Part shown: in pieces, positions 1-10,182 of the stretch | How positions within the stretch are numbered: position 1 is the first letter of the stretch | Layout: the number at the start of each line of letters is the position of its first letter | NCBI GenBank assembly: GCA_001804865.1 | Contig: MHBK01000044.1 | Span: 38,289 to 102,288, forward strand | From: Lentisphaerae bacterium GWF2_57_35 | GTDB lineage: Bacteria; Verrucomicrobiota; Kiritimatiellia; CAIQIC01; GWF2-57-35 | Direction: 5' to 3' | DNA length: 64,000 bases | Made by a program: the position numbers and the translations under genes | The notes under the pieces: generated by a model | What the model was told of the DNA's origin: nothing | Databases searched by the model: none | The model's input: only the letters and a program-made list of their open reading frames with translations

Positions 1-1
1 C

Positions 2-3000
2 GGCAAAAAGGTCGAGAACCTGACCCGGGGCGGCGTGGTGGCGAATCCGGCGGGCGATTCGGTGACCGTTTCGATCGCGGGCGACGAATTCGTTCTGCTC
101 TACGCCTACGATTCCAGCCCTGTTTCAGATCGATCGATCGTCAATACCAATCGCGGGAAAATCTGGTTCGTGAATGGCGAGGCGACAGTTCCGACCCGGT
201 TGTATCCGTCTCCCTCATGGCAGCCCGTACAGGTGGGCTACAGTATCCCGGTCGATTGGGATTGGGAAAACATCCGGGTGGGTTTGGAGCGAGTGGGGCC
301 GGGAACCAATCGAATGCTCTACGGCATTTCGCACAGCAACTGGGTGGCTCCGGGAACCGGCGCCCTGTGGTTAAGCCTGCCCGTGCAAAATCCCGATCTG
401 GCGGATACCAACTACATTTCGACGCGGGAAGGCGGGGCCTATGTAATAACCGCCTGGATGGAAGATATGGGCGAGATTCACAGCCGCACGGAAGTGCCGG
501 TCGAACTTTTCTGGGGCGTCAAGCCGCTGAGCCTACCGACCAATTTGCAGCCGAATACCGCCTATGACATCACGCTGAAATGGGAGGATATCCCTTCCTA
601 TCTTTCGGAGGAGGGACCGTGTCCCCTGAATCGCGCCGACCAGTGGCCGCTTTCGGACAATGACGATACGCGGCAGACGTACCGGGTCGAATTGGAACTG
701 CTGAACACTCAGTCGAATGTCTTGCTTTCAACCAACCTCGTCACCAGTTTGGGCTCCAGCCAGCACGCCTTTGACCTCGTGACCCCTGCCCAGACGCAAT
801 CCAACGATTGGTGGCGCGCCACGTTGGCGGCGCAGCCGATCAACGACGACGTCATCGACAGTTTTGAAGACCGCGTGCCTGGAAATAACAAACCGTGGTA
901 CACGAACGACGCGCCCATGGCCGTATGGCTCTGGGGTAATTTTACGGGGGTCCCTGCCTGGTGGGATGAAGGCATTGGGCTGCTTCCGGTGACTCATGGA
1001 AAGCAATCCGATTTTCTGGTGCTGAAAACGGCGGTTGATTTTTCGTATAGCGGCCACACGTATCACTGGTCGCTGGGCAGAACGAACGACTATTCATCCC
1101 CCAGCGTTCGCTCCAATATCTGGCTTAGCTGCGACTTGTGCGTTCAGGACACCAACAAGCTGGGAACCCTCGATTGCTCCGTCGAAATGCAAATTATGAG
1201 TGCGGATGGCGGCAAGCTCGTCGCCAAGACCAATTATACCAACAAAGGCGTCTTTCAGTCCTTCAAATGCCGGTTGAGCGATATCACAACGCCTCCGGCT
1301 TCCGGGAGTCTGATCGATTGGAGCCGTGTGAATGCCTTTAATATCAGCGTTGCGCACTCCAATCAGAATGTAGCCTATCTCTTCTTTTTGGACAATGTTC
1401 GACTGACGGGGACCCCGATACGAGTTGGCACGGGCGGGATAACCAATGCCCTCTATCTCAGCAACGGAGATCGCTATGCGGGACCTGATCCGGATCGGAC
1501 GCCGCAAATCCGGGTGTGCAATACAAACGGCTCTTGCATCGCGAGTGGCGCTCCAGCAAGTCCTACGAACGGCACGGATTATGGAATACATTTTGCGGGA
1601 TCGTCGTGGACCAATACCTTCAGCATCTCTCACGATGGAGGACACGATCTGTCCTTTACCGGGATCACAACCAGTGGGCCTTCCGCGGCATTGTTTGTCT
1701 TATCGGGTTTCCCCTCCACTCTTGCTCCGGGCGGAGTCGGCAGTAATTTTGTGGTGGTTTTTAATGCTATGTGCTCGGGTTCTCATGAGGCGGCCCTGAC
1801 CTTTTATAACGGGGCCAGCAACATGGTCGTCAACTTGAGAGGGCAGGTTTTCAATCTAAGCCAGACCAACGGGCCGGCGGCGGGCGGAGCCCTGATCGTC
1901 ACCAATCTGGCGATGAATGGCTATGTCATGACGAATGTCGTGGTAGGCGGTCTTCCCGCCGTCATCGTTGGACAGGGGGACGATTGGATTCGCTTGCAAT
2001 TGCCGGCGCACGATCCCGGCCTTGTCGATGTGATCTTGCAGGCTGAAGGCATGGACGACATTCGTCTCCTCTCGGCATTTCAATACAATCCCGCCGGCCA
2101 GTTGGGGTGGATTGAATATGCTCCTTATGCCTGGACCAATCTGTCCAGCGGCGCGAATAGCACGGTCCGTTCCCTGGTTATCGCGTCCGATGAGGTCCTG
2201 TATGCCGGGGGCTTGTTTTTAACGTTGGGCGACGTCACGAGTCGGTATGTAGCCGCTTGGAACGGCCAAAGCTGGACAAACCTCGGAAGCGGGATGAATG
2301 CGTACGTTAATGCGTTGGCTGTGGGGTTGGATGGGCGGCTCTATGCGGGCGGGGGTTTCGGAACGGCGGGCGGAAACAGCGCTTCGCGGATTGCCGTTTG
2401 GAATGGGCAGGGGTGGACCAATTTGGGGAGTGGAATGAATGGCGATGTCGCCGCCCTGGCGGTGGGCACGAATGGCGAGTTGTATGCCGGAGGCTCCTTT
2501 ACAACAGCTGGCGGGCAATCGGCCAACTACGTGGCCCGATGGAATGGCACGACGTGGACGAACCTGGGCGACGGATTCAATAATGCCGTTCAAGCCTTGG
2601 CGATCGGAACGAACGGCGAACTTTATGCCGGCGGCGCCTTTACTTCAGCCGGCGGTCAGCCGGCAAGCTACATGGCCAAGTGGGACGGTGTGGCTTGGAC
2701 CAACATGGGCGCCGGCATGAATTCACAAGTGCGCGCGCTCGTGTCGGCTTCCAACGGAATGCTCTATGCCGGCGGATATTTCTCTGCGGCGGGAACCGTT
2801 GCCGCTTACTATGTCGCTCGATGGAATGGAAGCGCCTGGACGAATTTGGGGACGGGAATGAATGGTTCGGTTGACGCCCTGGCGTTGGATACCAATGGAT
2901 CGGTTGTGGCCGGTGGAGGATTTTCATCGGCCAGCGGTTCTGCCGCGGCCTACATTGCGCGTTGGTCGGGAAGCTCCTGGACCTCTTTGGGTTTGGGCAT

Positions 3001-6000
3001 GAACAACTATGTCTATGCCCTGGCCGTCTCCCGCCAAGGTCCTGTTTTGGCCGGCGGATCGTTTACCCTGGCTGGGGGCGTTTCTGCGGCCAGATATGTG
3101 GCCAAATGGGAATCCAAGCGCTTGGTTTATACCGGCGTGACTCCGACCAACGGACCCTTCACCGGCGGAACCCGGGTTGTGCTGGAAGGCTCTCACTTGG
3201 GCAGTGGGAACGATATCGCCCAGATCGTCATTTGCGGGGCCGCCGTTACGAATATCATCTATCAGTGCGCTACCCAAGTGGTGGTTCAAACCAGCGCCGG
3301 GCCCGTGGGGGTGGGCGATGTCGCGCTGTACTCCACGGCCTATGGAATGACCGTTCGCTCGAATGGATTTAATTACTATGCTCCGCGTATTGTCGTTTTA
3401 GGAACCAACTCGGTGCAACTGGAAGAAGGCGATGCGCCATCGGCCGCTTCCGGAACGGATTTTGGAACCCGATATGTCGGACAAGCTATGACCAATCGGT
3501 TCTTTCTGACCAACAGCTCTTCCAATGACTTGATCGTCAGCGGCGTGATTACCAATACTGCGTGGGATCCGACTCCGGGCTTGGTCGTCGTAGCCAACTC
3601 CAGTTTTGAAGAGCCGATCTTGACGATGTATGCCTACCTGCCGAGCGGCTATGGCTGGTCGTTCGCATTTCCTGCGGGCATTGCCAAAAATACTTTCTTC
3701 GAATATCCCCCGCCCTCAGGCCTCCAGGCGGGATTTGTGCAGAACCTCGGCAGCCTTGCGCAATCCATCGTCTTTCCCGATGAGGGGAACTATCGAATTA
3801 CGTTCGATTCCATTGGACGAGGAACAGGTGCTAATCCCATGAAGCTCCAATTGGATGGCGCTGACCTGCTTTCCTGGACGCCGGTCACAACAAGTTGGCG
3901 GACTTATACCTCCATGATCTATATCGCCGCATCCGGCGGCCGCACGCTTCGCTTTCAGGGCGCCAATGCGGTTGGCGATCGCAGTTCCTGTATCGATAAC
4001 GTCGTCATCCAGGGGTTGTTCACCAACCAAGCCCGCTCGGTCTGGTTCCGCTCCGACGCCCTGCCGGCGGTGGTGGCGCCTGGCAGCACGGGAGAATGGG
4101 TTGTGGTCTTCAATCCGCTGGCCAAGGGCACTCAGGAGCTTTCCCTGGCGGTGCTGAACGACGCCACCAATTTCACCATGAGACTAACGGGCCGGAGTTT
4201 GTTCGATTTGACGCCTCAAGCGGGTGCGACGGTTGGGGGCCATAGTCTCCTGATCACCAACTATACATTGGGTCTGGGGACCGATATTACCAACGTATTG
4301 GTTGGAGGGATTGCGGCGACGATAGAAGGCCAGGGCGCTTGCTGGTTGAAGATCGGTCTGCCGGCCCATGAACCTGGTGCGGTGGACATCCTGGTGCAAT
4401 CCACGGGTCTTGGCGACGTCCTGTTGCGAAATGCCTACCGCTTCAACTCCACCGGGCAAATAGGCGGAACGGCCTATGGAGAGATGGTTTGGACGGCGCT
4501 CTCTAATGGTTTGAATTCTACGGTAAACAGCGTTCACGAGGATGCCGACGGCGGTCTGTATGCGGGCGGGGGGTTCACCCTTGCAGGCAGTCGTCCGGCC
4601 AATTACATCGCCGCATGGAATGGCCTGACGTGGACGAACATGGGAGGCGGCGCCAATAATGCAGTCAAATCCATGATCTTGAACACCAATGGCCTTTTAT
4701 ATGTCGGCGGTCCGTTTTCCTCCATGTCGGGAACATCGGCCCTTCGCGTCGCACAGTGGAATGGGAGCGTCTGGTCCAACATGGGCAGTGGACTTGGATA
4801 CTCGGCGGCCACGGTCAATACACTGGCCCTGGGGTCGAATGGGGATTTGTATGCAGGGGGTTCGTTCACCAACTCGGGGGGCGCCGCCTGTAAAAATGTT
4901 GCGCGGTGGACGGGTTCTGCGTGGACTAATCTGGGCCTTGGCGTGTCGGGCGGCGATGTGAATGCGTTGTTCTTTGACCAGAAAAACGGATGGCTATATG
5001 CAGGTGGTCTGTTCACCCTGGCGGGAGGGACGACGGCCGTGTACATTGCAAAATGGAATGGGGAGTCCTGGACCAATCTGGGGAGCGGCTTGAATAACGG
5101 GGCTACGGCCCTGACGGTGGACACGAATGGGGAGGTCTATGTTGGAGGGGCTTTCGGCAGCGCCGGCGGCGTGCTGTCCGATCGCGTGGCCAAATGGGAC
5201 GGAAGCCAATGGCACAACCTCGACGGCGGTTTGAACGGACAGGTCTATTCGCTCGCATTGGATTCGAACGGCTTTTTGTACGCAGGTGGAAATTTCACAA
5301 ATGCAGGGAGGGTGGGGGCCTCGGGCGTGGCCAGATGGGATGGGCTGACGTGGACCAACTTGGGCGCCGGGCTGCAAAAAAATGGATCTCCAAACGTCTT
5401 TTCTCTTTTCTTTGGCCGGGACGGCGCCCTTTATGCCGGCGGATATTTCACGAATTCCGGAGCCGTTCCCGTCAATTATGTCGCCAAATGGGCGCCGGCC
5501 TGGGTTCATCATGACTATGGCGTGGCGCCTTCCAACGGATCGGCTCTGGGCGGCGCGCAAGTTCGCATCACCGGCCGCGATCTGGGCGGAGGAGACATCA
5601 CCAATGTGACCTTGGCAGGGGTTCCCGTGGCGGCCATTGTCAGCCAGTGCTCGACTCAAGTGGTTGTGCAAACCGCGGCGGGACCCGTCGGCGAGGGCGA
5701 TGTCCGCATCTATTCGAGCAGCTTTGGCGAGACGGTCAAAACCAATGCGTTTCGATATGAAGCTCCGGCGGCCCACGTTTATCTTGCCGGCCTATCGCAA
5801 ATATATAATGGCGCCGCGCGGCTTGTGACGGCGACCACGGACCCCTCCGGTCTTGCGGTTGAGCTGACTTATGACGGGCAGGGTTGGGCTCCGACCAATG
5901 CGGGCGCCTATGGGGTCACGGGTTCCGTCGTGGATGCTGTTTATCAAGGGTGGACTGCGGGAACCTTGACGGTGCAGCGCGCCGCGCAAAGCATCTCGAT

Positions 6001-7045
6001 GACGCCGATCGAAAACCAGGTTTTGACCAATGTGTTGGGCTTGAGCGCCTCCGCCGATTCGCTGTTGCCCGTGGTGTTGGCGGTTCAGTCGGGGCCGGCT
6101 CAACTGGACGAGGGAACGAATCTGTGGTTTACCGGTCTGGGCATGGTTTGCGTGATGGCGGCGCAGGAAGGCAACGCCAATTGGATGGCCGCGCCGGAGG
6201 CGACGAATCTATTTCGCGTGTATGGGCTGTATACCGTGACGGTCGTTTCCGCGTATGGAACGGCGGAGTTGAGCACGGGTTCTTATGTCTTCGTGGAAGA
6301 CACGCGGCTGACCAATAGGGTGAGCAGTCCGGACACCTGTGGATGGACTCAGTATGTTTGTTCAGGCTGGAGCATGCCGGGGCACAGTCCAGCGGAAGGC
6401 GCGTCAACCTCTCTGGTCATGACCGTGACAAATCATGCCCGGTTGACCTGGTTATGGCTGACCAACTATTTCTTGTTCGTTGCCCACGATGCGCAGGGCA
6501 CGGCGGCTCCGTCCTCGGGCTGGCATGCGTCGGGAACTTCGCTAACCCTGACGGCCTCCGCATCGCCGTATTATCGGTTTTCCGATTGGACGGGGGATGT
6601 CCCTCCTGGACAGGAAACGGCCAATCCGCTGGCCGTGAGCATGGCCGCCCCGCGAAGCCTATGGGCGCATTTTCTGGCCAACCGCACAACGAATCATCTA
6701 ACGCCCGAATGGTGGATGGCGCAGTTTGGCATCACGAACAATTTCGAGGCGGCCTCCGCCAACGATGTCGATGGGGACGGCATGCCGACGTGGATGGAGT
6801 ATTTAGGCGATACCAGTCCCATCGACGGCACAGCCTATCTTCGCATGCAAAGGTTCGATGCGGAACAGGTCAGTTGGTGCGGCGGAACCGCCTCGGTTCA
6901 ATACCTGGAATGGGCCGGCAGCTTGTGGGCGCCCGATTGGTCGATCCTGTCCACCAACCGACCGCCCACTTTAACGACCAACACCGCCCTCCTGGAGGGC
7001 GCGCAGACCGGCGGCTTCTACCGCATCCGCGCGACAAGGGAATAG
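2..7045 (+). CDS. Giant secreted multidomain protein with two sets of seven propeller-like repeats (5' end outside window)
   Basis: The frame is open to the left edge, so the N-terminus and signal peptide are missing; at least 2347 codons are present. Counting from the GTG at 35, I see an ASPM/Hydin-like choice-of-anchor domain (about residues 513-606), an IPT/TIG-like domain (614-676), seven repeats of about 46 residues built on WTNLGSGMN...LYAGGxF...VAxWNG (692-1026), another IPT-like segment (1035-1106), a jelly-roll/DUF642-like domain (1186-1326), a second set of seven repeats (1482-1822), an IPT-like segment, an MBG-like domain (1912-1981), an InlB-type B-repeat (2142-2216) and an EF-hand-like DVDGDGMP near the C-terminus, which ends FYRIRATRE. 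All of this points to a cell-surface or released adhesin or structural protein. No catalytic domain is seen in the visible part. It converges on the efflux operon with only 12 bp between. Confidence 0.85.
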   Translation, partial: GKKVENLTRGGVVANPAGDSVTVSIAGDEFVLLYAYDSSPVSDRSIVNTNRGKIWFVNGEATVPTRLYPSPSWQPVQVGYSIPVDWDWENIRVGLERVGPGTNRMLYGISHSNWVAPGTGALWLSLPVQNPDLADTNYISTREGGAYVITAWMEDMGEIHSRTEVPVELFWGVKPLSLPTNLQPNTAYDITLKWEDIPSYLSEEGPCPLNRADQWPLSDNDDTRQTYRVELELLNTQSNVLLSTNLVTSLGSSQHAFDLVTPAQTQSNDWWRATLAAQPINDDVIDSFEDRVPGNNKPWYTNDAPMAVWLWGNFTGVPAWWDEGIGLLPVTHGKQSDFLVLKTAVDFSYSGHTYHWSLGRTNDYSSPSVRSNIWLSCDLCVQDTNKLGTLDCSVEMQIMSADGGKLVAKTNYTNKGVFQSFKCRLSDITTPPASGSLIDWSRVNAFNISVAHSNQNVAYLFFLDNVRLTGTPIRVGTGGITNALYLSNGDRYAGPDPDRTPQIRVCNTNGSCIASGAPASPTNGTDYGIHFAGSSWTNTFSISHDGGHDLSFTGITTSGPSAALFVLSGFPSTLAPGGVGSNFVVVFNAMCSGSHEAALTFYNGASNMVVNLRGQVFNLSQTNGPAAGGALIVTNLAMNGYVMTNVVVGGLPAVIVGQGDDWIRLQLPAHDPGLVDVILQAEGMDDIRLLSAFQYNPAGQLGWIEYAPYAWTNLSSGANSTVRSLVIASDEVLYAGGLFLTLGDVTSRYVAAWNGQSWTNLGSGMNAYVNALAVGLDGRLYAGGGFGTAGGNSASRIAVWNGQGWTNLGSGMNGDVAALAVGTNGELYAGGSFTTAGGQSANYVARWNGTTWTNLGDGFNNAVQALAIGTNGELYAGGAFTSAGGQPASYMAKWDGVAWTNMGAGMNSQVRALVSASNGMLYAGGYFSAAGTVAAYYVARWNGSAWTNLGTGMNGSVDALALDTNGSVVAGGGFSSASGSAAAYIARWSGSSWTSLGLGMNNYVYALAVSRQGPVLAGGSFTLAGGVSAARYVAKWESKRLVYTGVTPTNGPFTGGTRVVLEGSHLGSGNDIAQIVICGAAVTNIIYQCATQVVVQTSAGPVGVGDVALYSTAYGMTVRSNGFNYYAPRIVVLGTNSVQLEEGDAPSAASGTDFGTRYVGQAMTNRFFLTNSSSNDLIVSGVITNTAWDPTPGLVVVANSSFEEPILTMYAYLPSGYGWSFAFPAGIAKNTFFEYPPPSGLQAGFVQNLGSLAQSIVFPDEGNYRITFDSIGRGTGANPMKLQLDGADLLSWTPVTTSWRTYTSMIYIAASGGRTLRFQGANAVGDRSSCIDNVVIQGLFTNQARSVWFRSDALPAVVAPGSTGEWVVVFNPLAKGTQELSLAVLNDATNFTMRLTGRSLFDLTPQAGATVGGHSLLITNYTLGLGTDITNVLVGGIAATIEGQGACWLKIGLPAHEPGAVDILVQSTGLGDVLLRNAYRFNSTGQIGGTAYGEMVWTALSNGLNSTVNSVHEDADGGLYAGGGFTLAGSRPANYIAAWNGLTWTNMGGGANNAVKSMILNTNGLLYVGGPFSSMSGTSALRVAQWNGSVWSNMGSGLGYSAATVNTLALGSNGDLYAGGSFTNSGGAACKNVARWTGSAWTNLGLGVSGGDVNALFFDQKNGWLYAGGLFTLAGGTTAVYIAKWNGESWTNLGSGLNNGATALTVDTNGEVYVGGAFGSAGGVLSDRVAKWDGSQWHNLDGGLNGQVYSLALDSNGFLYAGGNFTNAGRVGASGVARWDGLTWTNLGAGLQKNGSPNVFSLFFGRDGALYAGGYFTNSGAVPVNYVAKWAPAWVHHDYGVAPSNGSALGGAQVRITGRDLGGGDITNVTLAGVPVAAIVSQCSTQVVVQTAAGPVGEGDVRIYSSSFGETVKTNAFRYEAPAAHVYLAGLSQIYNGAARLVTATTDPSGLAVELTYDGQGWAPTNAGAYGVTGSVVDAVYQGWTAGTLTVQRAAQSISMTPIENQVLTNVLGLSASADSLLPVVLAVQSGPAQLDEGTNLWFTGLGMVCVMAAQEGNANWMAAPEATNLFRVYGLYTVTVVSAYGTAELSTGSYVFVEDTRLTNRVSSPDTCGWTQYVCSGWSMPGHSPAEGASTSLVMTVTNHARLTWLWLTNYFLFVAHDAQGTAAPSSGWHASGTSLTLTASASPYYRFSDWTGDVPPGQETANPLAVSMAAPRSLWAHFLANRTTNHLTPEWWMAQFGITNNFEAASANDVDGDGMPTWMEYLGDTSPIDGTAYLRMQRFDAEQVSWCGGTASVQYLEWAGSLWAPDWSILSTNRPPTLTTNTALLEGAQTGGFYRIRATRE

Positions 7046-7057
7046 CTCCGGCGCTTC

Positions 7058-10000
7058 CTATGTTTCGTGGGAGGCAAATCTTTTCTGGACCACATCCATG
7101 TAAAGGAAAATGCCGGGCGTGACGAACAAGGTGATGATCTGTGCGAAGGCGAGCCCTCCCACGATGATCAACCCCAGGGGAATGCGGGAAGCTCCGTCCG
7201 CTCCATAGCCCACCGCAATGGGCATGGCGCCCATGATGGAGGAGATGCCGGTCATCAAGATCGGGCGGAATCGGATCAAGCAGGCGTTGTAGATGGCGTC
7301 GAAACTGTTTTTGCCGGCTTCCTTTTCCTGGATGGCGAAGTCCACCATCATGATGCCGTTTTTGGCGATGATGCCCAGCAGCATGAAAATTCCGATGTAG
7401 GCGTAGAGGGACAGTTCCTGGTGGAAAAGCACCAGGGCGCCCAGTCCGCCGAAGGCCGCCACGGGCAGGGTGGTCAGCACGGTAAACGGGTGGATATAGC
7501 TTTCGTACAGAATGCCCAGCACAATGTACATGAGGAAAATGGCCACGAGCATCAGGAAAGCCAGGCTGCTGACGGCTTCCTCGAATTCCTGGGCCTCGCC
7601 TTGCAGCGCGCCGCTGATCTCAGGCGGCAGGATCGCGCGGGCGGCCTCGGTCAACGCCTTGGTGGCATTGCCGAGCGGCATGTCGGGGGCCAGGCTGAAG
7701 GAAAGCGTCGCCGAATCCATCTGTTGGGAGTGGGGCACGGCGACCGGTCCGACGTCCTGAATCCAGTCGGCGACGCTGCTGAGGGGAACGAGCTTGCCGG
7801 TCAGAGAGGACCTCATATAAATGCTGGAAAGGTCCGCGGGCAGTTTTGATTTTGCATCGTCCAATTGCGCGACCACGTCGTATTGGTCGTTATCCGTGTG
7901 ATAGGTCGTTACGCGTCCGCCGGCATAAGCCAGCGCCAGGGCGTATTCGATGTCCTTGGCGGTGAGCCCCAGCGTGGAGGCCCTATCGCGATAGAGATGG
8001 ATATCCAGTTGGGGCAGGTTGAGCTTTACGCTGGATTGGATGCCGATGAAGCCCGGCAGCGTTCTCATTTTCTGCTCCAGCTTTGCGGCCACGGAATAAA
8101 GCTGATCCCGATCGTTGCCGCGCAGGGTGTAGGAATATTTGCTCCCCATGGCGGTGGCTTCGCCGCCGGCGCTAAGCTTCAGGACCGGCATGGCCATTAG
8201 GAAGGTCATGCCGTTGGGGATCGGGTAGAGTTTTTTCTGCATGTCGTCGATGGCGTCGTCGATCGAGGGGCGGTCGTGCGCGGGTTTGAGTTTTGCATAG
8301 ACGTAGCCCTGGCTTTGATCCGCGCCGCTGTTGAACCCGATCACGGTCAGCACCTTTTCCATGGCCGGATGCTGCAAAAGCACCGCGCTGACCTGCCGTT
8401 CGTAGGCGGCCATTTGTTCGGTGGTCACGCCTTGAGGCATCACCATCATGCCCATGACCAGGCCGCTGTCGCCCGGAGGCAGAAACGATTTGGGCAGGAT
8501 CATGAACAAGCCCAGGGTGCCGGCGATGCAGGCGGCCCAGATTAACAGGGAAATAATTTTATGGCGCAAGGTCCAATGCAGCATGCGTCCATACGATTCG
8601 ATCAGGCCGCCGATGACCCGGTCGATGACTTCCTGTATCCGGGTTTTATGCTTGCCGCCCTCCGCCTTCAAGATGCGCGAGCACATCATGGGCGTGAGCG
8701 TAAGCGCCAGCAGGGTGGAAGCGACGATGGCGTAAATCACCGTCAGCGCAAACTCCTTGAAGTTGCGCCCGACGACGCCGCCCATGAAAACCAGCGGCAC
8801 GAACACGATGACCAGCGCCACGCTGGTCGAGATGACCGTGGTGCTGATTTCGCCCATGCTCTTTTTGGCCGCCTGAATGGGCGGCAGACCGGCTTCGATG
8901 TGGCGCACCGTGTTTTCCAGCACCACAATGGCGTCGTCTACCAGGAACCCGACGGACAGCACCAGAGCCATCAGCGAAAGGATGTCGAGGCTGAAGTTGC
9001 TGGCGAGCATGATGATGAACGTAGCCAGGATGGCGATGGGCAGCGTGATGCTCGGGATGAGCGTTTCGCGGATGCGCCCCAGGAACAGAAAGATAATGAT
9101 GACCACGAGCGCGATGGCGATCACGATGGTTTGTTCCACGTCCGAAATGGACTCTTTGATCGGTTCCGCGCCGTCATAAAAGACATCCAGGGCGATGGAA
9201 GCGGGAATCTGTTTCCGGATGCCGTCCAGCGTATCCTGAATTCTCTGGCTCAAGGCCACGGTATTGGCGCCGGCCACGCGGGAAATGGCCATGAACACGC
9301 ATTTGGGCAGCACCTTGCCGTTGGCCGTGTCTCCGTATCGAATGTCGACCCATTCGTTGTTCACGCTGTCCACGCAGGCGGCGACGTCGGAGAGTCGGAT
9401 AGGGCGCCCGTTGCGGTACGCCACGATCAGTTGGCCGTAGTCCTTGGCCTTCAAGAGTTGGCCTTGCGGCTCGATGGAAAAGGCCCGGTAGTCTCCGTTC
9501 AACTGGCCGCCGGGAATGGACGCCGTCCCGGTCTTCAGGACCGCGGCGATTTCGTCCAAGCCCAATTGGAACGATGCCAGCTTCTCGGGATAGATCTTGA
9601 TCCGGATGGCCGTTTTGGAGCCGTAAATGTCGACCTTGGAAACGCCTTCGATCATGTTGATGCGTTTGGCGATGTAGCGATTGGCGTAATCGTACAAGTC
9701 GCCGGGATTCATCGTGTCGGAACTGACGTTCAAAAAGAGAATGGGTTTGTCGGAGGGGTTGTTCTTGGAATACGTGGGCGGGGAAGGGAGATCCGAAGGC
9801 AGATTGTTCTGAGCCCTGGAGATGGCGGCCTGCACGTCCGGGGCGACCAGGTCCACCGGACGGTTCAGCGAGAAAGTCAGCGTGATGGTGGTTTGGGCCG
9901 ACTCGTTGTCGGATATGATCGATTCCAGCCCGTTGATTTGCATGCATTCGGATTCGAGCGGCGAGGCAACGGTCGAGGCCATGGTGGCCGGGCTGGCGCC

Positions 10001-10156
10001 GGGGTAGTAGGCCGTGATTTGCAGGACCGGATAATCCACCGAAGGCAGGCTGCTGATCGGCAGCTTCGTATAGGACACGACGCCAAAGGCGATGATAACC
10101 ACCATGACCAGCGTAGTCATGATCGGCTTGTCGATAAAGCGATCTGAAATATTCAT
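7058..10156 (-). CDS. RND efflux pump inner-membrane permease (HAE1/AcrB-MdtB type)
   Basis: The 1032-residue length matches the hydrophobe/amphiphile efflux RND family. The N-terminus (FIDKPIMTTLVMVVIIAFG) gives TM1, followed by a large periplasmic porter region. The TM4 proton-relay motif is present as GFLVDDAIVVLEN, and a second TM block follows with the C-terminal LLGIIAKNGIMMVDFA signature. The protein would exchange protons for drugs or other amphiphiles and dock with the adaptor and outer-membrane channel encoded just upstream. It is the last gene of a three-gene minus-strand operon, 26 bp after the adaptor gene. Substrate cannot be told from sequence. The family call is firm; a specific name such as MdtB or MexF is not warranted. 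Confidence 0.95.
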   Translation of the reverse strand: MNISDRFIDKPIMTTLVMVVIIAFGVVSYTKLPISSLPSVDYPVLQITAYYPGASPATMASTVASPLESECMQINGLESIISDNESAQTTITLTFSLNRPVDLVAPDVQAAISRAQNNLPSDLPSPPTYSKNNPSDKPILFLNVSSDTMNPGDLYDYANRYIAKRINMIEGVSKVDIYGSKTAIRIKIYPEKLASFQLGLDEIAAVLKTGTASIPGGQLNGDYRAFSIEPQGQLLKAKDYGQLIVAYRNGRPIRLSDVAACVDSVNNEWVDIRYGDTANGKVLPKCVFMAISRVAGANTVALSQRIQDTLDGIRKQIPASIALDVFYDGAEPIKESISDVEQTIVIAIALVVIIIFLFLGRIRETLIPSITLPIAILATFIIMLASNFSLDILSLMALVLSVGFLVDDAIVVLENTVRHIEAGLPPIQAAKKSMGEISTTVISTSVALVIVFVPLVFMGGVVGRNFKEFALTVIYAIVASTLLALTLTPMMCSRILKAEGGKHKTRIQEVIDRVIGGLIESYGRMLHWTLRHKIISLLIWAACIAGTLGLFMILPKSFLPPGDSGLVMGMMVMPQGVTTEQMAAYERQVSAVLLQHPAMEKVLTVIGFNSGADQSQGYVYAKLKPAHDRPSIDDAIDDMQKKLYPIPNGMTFLMAMPVLKLSAGGEATAMGSKYSYTLRGNDRDQLYSVAAKLEQKMRTLPGFIGIQSSVKLNLPQLDIHLYRDRASTLGLTAKDIEYALALAYAGGRVTTYHTDNDQYDVVAQLDDAKSKLPADLSSIYMRSSLTGKLVPLSSVADWIQDVGPVAVPHSQQMDSATLSFSLAPDMPLGNATKALTEAARAILPPEISGALQGEAQEFEEAVSSLAFLMLVAIFLMYIVLGILYESYIHPFTVLTTLPVAAFGGLGALVLFHQELSLYAYIGIFMLLGIIAKNGIMMVDFAIQEKEAGKNSFDAIYNACLIRFRPILMTGISSIMGAMPIAVGYGADGASRIPLGLIIVGGLAFAQIITLFVTPGIFLYMDVVQKRFASHET

Positions 10157-10182
10157 GATGCGGTTCCAGGCTTCGTGTGGAT

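Noticed and set aside
2110..5500. Regularly spaced DNA repeats that might suggest a CRISPR array
   Set aside because: The repeats are protein-coding, diverged and about 138 bp long; no short identical repeats with unique spacers occur anywhere in the window.
8561..10147. 528-codon open frame opposite the RND pump gene
   Set aside because: Antisense to a clear RND permease; composition (His, Asp, Gly, Arg) is that of a GC-rich shadow frame.
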